Positions 58,286 through 64,000 of a DNA stretch of 64,000 nucleotides are shown one piece after another. Source of the stretch: Pohlia nutans (Eukaryota > Streptophyta > Bryopsida > Bryales > Mniaceae); the NCBI GenBank assembly GCA_022496805.1, contig CM040091.1, forward strand, positions 16,606,336 to 16,670,335, read 5' to 3'. The position numbers and the translations under genes are program-made. The stretch's first letter is position 1, and every line of letters starts with the position of its first letter. A model generated the notes under the pieces. That model did not search any database and was not told where the DNA came from. It worked only from the letters and a program-made list of their open reading frames with translations.

Positions 58286-59886
58286 TCATAGATAAGTGTG
58301 CTGCAACCATGTGGTGGTGCTCTGCTCCTCTTCCTCTGCTAACAACTTGCGCCGCTTGGATGCTGCTGCAACAACATTCATCATCTCGACGCCCGGGCTG
58401 GACTCGCGAGACGAGAATCCTAAGGTACTTTCACTGGCACTGCTCAATGCGGCCGCCTCCAGTACTCCGACGGGGCTCCGGGGTTCCGATGCACAGAGAG
58501 CTTTCCGTTTCAGCGCCGCACGGCGACTGAACGGATCCATCACTAGCTCCTGTATGTCTTGGTAGCAATCCTTAACCGCAACCTGAATTAATACAACCAC
58601 ATTCATTCAGATATGGAAAACATCATAAAAAGATGTGACATGGTTCTGATCGATGTCAGATGATTACGCACCACATCGACGGTCAGACTGGCAAAGGTTC
58701 GTAGTAGATCTCCGGATTGAAGCGCCGTTACTTCTTCCAAAGAGCAGATTATCGATGCCGCCGCGATTACTGATGGTAGATACCTGAGGAATGACGTATC
58801 TGCAAGTACATTGTTTGTGTGCGATCAGAAACCTAAATTTGAAGTGAAGAGAAAGACCAAGTGAAGAGGAAAACGAGGACTTACCCTGGACGGCTTTCAA
58901 AACGATCTCGGAAACGCGAGACAGAAGCGCCCGGAGTAGCAAGTTGCTGATCCCAAGCTTGTGGAAAAAATAGTCAATGTAGGAGAACGGCGTGACGACG
59001 TTCATGCGCCATTCTAACGTGGACAAAACCAGAAGCTCCATTCTTTGGATAGTATGGGCTTCGAAAACGTGCTCCACCTGTTCAACCTGTAACAAGGGTG
59101 TGAGCTCACCTGAATCAACAAGACTGTAAAGCAGGAAAAGTGGTAGCACGTACAAGAATCGGTACCCACCTGAAGGTCGAGAAGAATCGGCACTTCAGAC
59201 TCTTCCATCTTCGCAGCCAAGGAGATACACGCCACGGACAGAAGCTGCAACATCCAGTCCTTCCCTTGCTGCAAGATCAGAAAGGGTTCAGTGAGACACA
59301 GACGTAGGAAAGAGAATCTGTCAAAAACCGACACAAAAGAGCATCGTCAGAATCACGTACCGGAAGATGGTGACGCGAGAGGAACCGATCCATGTAATTT
59401 ACAGCCAAGGCGACAGTCAAAGGACCGTAATTGTAGAAAGATTGAACCTGCGGGAACACCCCAATGTCAGACTACAGGATTCTTGTCTCCCGAATTGGCA
59501 TTCTTTCGAAAGAAGAACCTAAGGCAAAACGAGATTCACAGAGAGAAATTAGCATCAAAAATGGAAAGATCGGCCGATTCGAAAGAATCAGCCACAAGCT
59601 AGCATCGCCGGTCGTCTACCTTCTGAATCCATTGCACACACTCGAGACGAGCCTCCCCGTCAAGCTCCTGGACGAAGTAGCGCGCCGAGTAATCAGGCTC
59701 CGGCATGTACTGTGCTTCCTTCAACAAGAGCGTGGATATGGCCTCCTCGTCCTCCACGGGGAAATCCAGAAACACCGCCGGCTGCTGATGCTTCTCGGGC
59801 TGCTGGCTCTCGTCGGCTTCATCCCAAGTGGTCTCGCTCACGTCCTCCGCACAGTACAAGCTCTCGACAACAAAACTGGGTGCCAT
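58286..59886 (-). CDS. CYCD: D-type cyclin, six exons, complete
   Basis: Encodes a 359-residue D-type cyclin, the nuclear partner of CDKA that starts the G1/S transition by promoting RBR phosphorylation. Exons (minus strand) are 59,886-59,620, 59,447-59,361, 59,268-59,170, 59,086-58,885, 58,799-58,672 and 58,582-58,286; every intron is GT-AG and the joined frame is open throughout. The ATG at 59,886 is the first Met after an in-frame TGA. Visible motifs: LYCAE (LxCxE, RB-binding) at residues 10-14, NYMDRFLS at 106-113, and the cyclin-box signature [15 protein letters not shown] at 127-141. The C-terminal cyclin fold lies in exons 4-5. Near the C terminus are SPVGVLEAA, as in plant CYCD2/4-type proteins, and a basic KRRKL (337-341, possible NLS). 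Length is usual for the family and no damage is visible. Subgroup assignment would need a tree. Confidence 0.96.
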
Positions 59887-60445
59887 ACTGCTGGAGGACC
59901 GACCTCCCAAGACCGCCGCTCCACTTCATGCATCGGAGCGCACCATCTTCAATGTACAATTGTGGTTCTTCCCAAAAGAACAACCTTGGCCGGGGGGGCT
60001 ATGAACAAAGGGGAGCACGGAAACGGGGGAGGTGATCAAGATGATCGAAGGAGCGCATGGAGGTGCAGCGAGAGGAGAAGAGCTGGAGCTGGAGCTGGAG
60101 CTGCAAAAGGAGAAGGAAAGACAATGCAGGGATGGAAAACCCGGGAATGTATACACAAAACAAGTGTAGAAATAGAGGAGGAAAGATAGAATAGAGGCAA
60201 CGAGACATGTAGGGGGTGCACAGCAACAGAGCTCTCAATTGAGCAAACAGGAAACCACAGTGAAGGAATGCACAGAGAATGGGAATGGAGGATGAAGGCT
60301 GGCAAGCTAGTCCCCCAGCTGAAGTGCGCCGAGGCCAGAGAGACGCTCCAGGAGTTTCGCCTTTAAACTGCCGGAATTAGAATGAATGAGAATCGGCGAC
60401 GCCCGGCTCTGTTCATCGCTCTGCATGGCGAGCGTGGCTTTTCCA
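59887..60445 (-). promoter_or_regulatory. Cyclin D 5' leader and proximal upstream region
   Basis: This is the GC-richer stretch upstream of the cyclin ATG. It is pyrimidine-rich on the coding strand and holds a short hexamer repeat (GGAGCT on the plus strand, about 60,079-60,102). No clear TATA box was identified, so the transcription start is unknown. The part 60,267-60,442 has a diverged copy at 54,930-55,098 inside a foldback element. Confidence 0.6.
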
Positions 60446-60460
60446 TTCATCCGTGCTGAC

Positions 60461-60469
60461 TTTGGCGGG
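60461..60469 (+). promoter_or_regulatory. E2F-type site upstream of the cyclin gene
   Basis: TTTGGCGGG fits the E2F/DP consensus TTTSSCGS. It lies about 575 bases upstream of the cyclin start codon, in a short GC-rich stretch. E2F control would tie the cyclin to the RBR-E2F pathway on which it acts. A single 9-bp match can occur by chance, so function is inferred. Confidence 0.4.
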
Positions 60470-60959
60470 GGTTTCCGCCCGTTGTCAGATCGCGGCCGGG
60501 CTCCGCCCAGTCCCGCCATGAAGGTGGCGGGGGATTCAGAAATCTACACATTGGCGTCATTTCGTCGGGTACGGTCAACTACCTGGCGCGTGTTTTGCCT
60601 TTGGCTGTGGATACCGTGGATTTTGTATTACCCGCCAGATCGGTCATGGCGACAGCAGAGCTGAGTGCCTTGCCTTCTGCTGCTCTCTGCCTGGGATGGG
60701 CTGGGCTGGGCTGGCTACTGGATCATTAATATTCTCTGGGGCTAAGTCACTACATGAGCACTAGTAAGTTAATTACCAGCCCTCACTGTTACGTGATCCC
60801 ATCATAAATCCCAAAGTCTGCTCCATAGAATTCACCTACTTAAGCTTGGGTTCATTCTCTTAACTTTCCACCACCACTTCAATGGACTCCTTTATGGTTA
60901 GTGGTCCCCTAATTAAACCCACCTGGCCTCCTCTGCTCTCTCCATAATTTCTAGGCATG

Positions 60960-62580
60960 CCTGAAAGAATGGCTGAAATGAAGGTAAATGGGTTTCATTC
61001 GTTCACATGTGCAGATTAGATTGGTTGTTGTATTCTACCCTATTCATGGGGTTTTCTAGGGGTGTTTGAAAGGAATTATGAAATATGAATTGCTGAAATG
61101 AAAGGCAAATGGATCTTATATTTTAGCGTGTGTGGATTAGATTGGTTGTTATATTCTACGGTATTCATGAAGTTTGTAGGGGTGTTTGAGAGGAATGAAG
61201 ACATTCGGTGTCAATATGAATTGATGAAAGGAAAGGAAAATGGTTAGCATGTGCGGATTAGATGGGTTGTTGTATTCTACCGTATTCATGGGTTTTGTAG
61301 GGGTGTTTCAAAGGACTGAAGATGGAACTGATACAAATTGGTGAAATTTCATTTGTTAACATGTGCGGATTATATTAATTGTTTTATTCATGGGTTTCGT
61401 AAGAGTGCTTGAAAGGAAGGAAGGAAGGAAGATGGAGTTGACACGAATTGGTGAAATGAATAGCAAGTGAATTAGATTATTTGTTAGCTTGTCCGGATTA
61501 GATTAGTTGTTGTATTCTACCGTTTTCGTGGGTTTTGTAAAGGTGCTGGAGAGGAATGGAGATGAAATCAATGTGGATTGAAAAAATGAAAGGCAAATGA
61601 ATTTTGTTTGTTGGCATGTGCGGATTAGATTGGTTGTTGTATTCTGCCATATTCATGAGGTTTGTAGGGGTGTTTGAAAGGAATGTAGATAGAGTCAATG
61701 TGAGTTGGTGAAATGAAAGGCAAATGACTTTTATTTGTTAACATGTGATAATTAAATTAGTTGTTGTATTCTATTGTATTCATAGGTTTGTAGGGGTGTT
61801 TGAGAGGAATGGAGATGAAGTCACGTGAATTGGTGAAATGAAGACAATTGGTTTTTATTTGTTCACATGTGTGGATTAGATTGGTTGTTGCATTCTACCT
61901 TATTCATGGCTTTTACAAGGGTGCTTGAACGAAATGAAGATGGAGTCAATATGGATTGGTGAAACAAAGGGAAATGGGTTTGATATATTAGCACGTGGAG
62001 ATTAAATTGGTTTTTGTGCTTTACCTGTTTGTAAAGGTATTTAAAAAAAACAATGTTGATTGTAATTGAAGTCGTAAAATGAATAAATGTAAAAATTATA
62101 TGTGAACATCTACATATTAAATTGGTTGTAAGTTATGGTTAATTATATTCATAGTTTGTAGAGGTGTTTGAAAGGAGCTAATATGAATAGGTGATCATAA
62201 GGCCAATGGTTTCCATTTGTTAACATGTGTGGGTTAGATTGGTTATTGTATCCTATTGTATTTATAGGTTTGTAAAGGTATTTGAAACAAATGGAAAATA
62301 GTTATAAGTGAATTGACAAAACAAAGGCAAAAAAAATTATGTCTTGATTTGTGATGATTATATTGATTGTTGTGTTCTACTATATATGTGGTTTGTAAAA
62401 GTACTTCAAACAAACGAAGGTAGAGCTATTCATTAACATATTCGTATTAAAATGGTTGTCGTGTTGTTATTGTATCCATAGTTTTGTATGGTTGTTTCAA
62501 ACAAAAAGAGATAAAGCCTATATGAATTCGCAAAATAAAGGCAAATGAGTTATATTTGCTAACGCGTTCATATCAAATTG
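60960..62580 (+). repeat. 122-bp tandem array upstream of the cyclin gene
   Basis: About 13 units. Each contains GATTAGATTGGTTGTTGTAT, then TATTCATGGGTTTTGTAGGG and GTGTTTGAAAGGAATG. Spacing of the GGTTGTTGTATTCTAC anchor is about 122 bp (61,021; 61,143; 61,264 and on). Units become more diverged towards 62,580. Confidence 0.85.
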
Positions 62581-62697
62581 CATTTTGTGAATGTAAAGTA
62601 ATATCTTTTTGAGGTATATACATTTCTAATTGATTCATACTATATCCAAAATATGGAGAAGAGTTGGTTAGAATAAGCATCTACGTGTTATATTGAC

Positions 62698-62870
62698 AAG
62701 AGATAGATAGATAGAAACTCCGGACTTCAAAATGAAGCCGGCATGAATAAAGTGTTTGTTCGTTTTGACAATGAGCCAGTGCCCACTGGACAACGGGCCA
62801 TTGGTACAAAACTACTCTCTCCTTTCAGGAATAGACACTTTAGTGACCGGTAACTGTTATATTGACAAAA
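62698..62870 (-). repeat. Retroposon-like repeat T, inverse copy
   Basis: It opens with GATAGATAGATAGAAACTCC, the inverse of the TCTA tail, and continues as the inverse of the copy at 33,065 (GAATAAAGTGTTTGTTCGTT). Confidence 0.5.
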
Positions 62871-63292
62871 CTATTATCAATGAAATGTTTTGAGTCAATT
62901 GTAAGTCATTTAGAACATAGCAATTTAAATCTTGAATATCATTATTCTACAACATTTTGTTTTAATTTTAGTTGCTATAATGTAGTATTGAGGTACATAT
63001 TTTAATAATTACCAAAATTTCATAAACATCTAACACTTTGGATCTATCTTGAAATCAACATTGTTTCTATTGATAAATAGCACGCCAATTGCAAAAGGTG
63101 TAAATTCATTTTAGTTAAAAAAACTAGCTAATCTTCGTTTCATTATATAATCATAATTTCTAAACGAAAAGCTTTGATTGCATCAAAATAGATTATTCCT
63201 GAACACCACGGCAAATTAATTAAAGTTATTGTTGACAAATAATTTATGTTATGCGCCTTCTAAACATAAATCAAAACTCATAGTGAATACTA
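62871..63292. other. AT-rich spacer, nothing recognised
   Basis: No gene or repeat could be supported. Confidence 0.5.
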
Positions 63293-63467
63293 TAGGTGGA
63301 GGGTAGGGTCAAAAGAAAATAATATTTAAAATAAATGCTTAAATTTTGTGAATTTTTTCCAAACTTTATTTACAGTAAAAAACATTGAACTACATTCTTG
63401 AATATTATATTTTCCAAAAAAAATTAAAGTAAAATATTCAACACAAAAATGTTGACCCTACCCTCTA
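63293..63467. mobile_element. Small TIR element ending GAGGGTAGGGTCAA
   Basis: The left end TAGGTGGAGGGTAGGGTCAA pairs with the right end TTGACCCTACCCTCTA. The 175-bp AT-rich interior makes it a MITE-like unit. Class undetermined. Confidence 0.45.
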
Positions 63468-64000
63468 CGCGTGACATTCACCACAAGTTTTGTACTCAAA
63501 ATGACAATGAGTACATAGATCTATTTTAATGAGTTGTATCAATTTATCTTCATTAGTTTAATTATACTATACTTCAATAGAGCATTAATGATATACCGTT
63601 TAACATCATTCATAATCGAATTTAAGTGTCATGTTCATAATTATATTACACGTGTGCTTTGGAACGAATAGCTACATTCGAGTATCTTTTACTTCCTATC
63701 TTTTGAATATTCAATGATTTACAAAGAACGTGATTGTTTCTTGACTACTTGTAATTGTTCTTTTCGTCATTCCAAATTTCCTTTGATTCTTTTATATTGC
63801 AGAAGACATCAAATTATAGGAAAAATATTTCCAAATAATTGTAATATAACAATACAAACTACAACATGGAAGGATAAAAAATCAAGATTTTAATTCAAAT
63901 TGTAGTACTTTACATTGTTTAGCAATTTAGATTATGTAAATTGTACACAAATCAACTCATCAAAAGCTTCAATTTTGAACATTAAAATAGGTACATATAT
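63468..64000. other. AT-rich spacer to window end
   Basis: Nothing recognised. Confidence 0.5.

Noticed and set aside
59464..60189. 241-codon plus-strand ORF
   Set aside because: Antisense to cyclin exon 1 and its leader; no domain, and the minus-strand gene model explains the coding bias.

Overview
The window is nuclear DNA of a land plant: AT-rich, gene-poor and full of repeats. The plant assignment rests on a complete six-exon D-type cyclin gene with a plant CYCD cyclin box and an N-terminal LxCxE motif (58,286-59,886, minus strand), and on a small protein carrying two copies of a plant CxCAPTxHxGSFRCRxHR motif (13,613-13,891). The lineage cannot be fixed from the sequence. A recognisable piggyBac-type transposase and long gene-free stretches would suit a large-genome non-flowering plant, but that is inference. 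I saw no rRNA or tRNA genes, no CRISPR array and no LTR-retrotransposon coding region.

Layout. From 0.3 to 8.5 kb the sequence is almost a mosaic of non-autonomous DNA elements that start and end at TTAA, several sharing one TTAA with the next. From 8.65 to 12.0 kb lies a long inverted-repeat element carrying a broken two-exon gene (zinc-ribbon plus SH3/Tudor-like region), with a TTAA element nested in it. The small HxGSFRC gene is at 13.6 kb. From 17,069 to 21,917 there is a 4.85-kb piggyBac-type element bounded by TTAA; its transposase is broken by one in-frame stop and one frameshift. More TTAA elements follow, together with two palindromic Tc1/mariner-like MITEs (24.5 and 35.2 kb), an intact 147-codon ORF at 28.07 kb, and a chain of four consecutive TTAA elements (30.2-32.6 kb). 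Tandem repeats fill 37.4-38.5 kb, and a minisatellite block at 38.8-40.4 kb is duplicated at 46.0-48.1 kb. A foldback element at 53.3-55.6 kb contains a copy of the region upstream of the cyclin gene. The cyclin gene, its upstream region with an E2F-type site and a 122-bp tandem array lie at 58-62.6 kb.

How it fits together. The dominant process is TTAA-targeted transposition. By hand count about 25 TTAA elements in at least ten sequence families cover roughly 18 kb. Their ends (TTAACCCCTAA and variants) resemble those of the 4.85-kb element, so a piggyBac-type transposase probably mobilised many of them, although the copy here looks inactive. One element (40,447-40,765) can be compared with an unoccupied copy of its target in the same window (38,645-38,648), which supports TTAA insertion directly. 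Apart from the cyclin and the two small ORFs there is little host coding capacity.

Limits. All alignments were made by eye. Boundaries marked approximate may shift by tens of bases, and family names for weakly conserved proteins are tentative.
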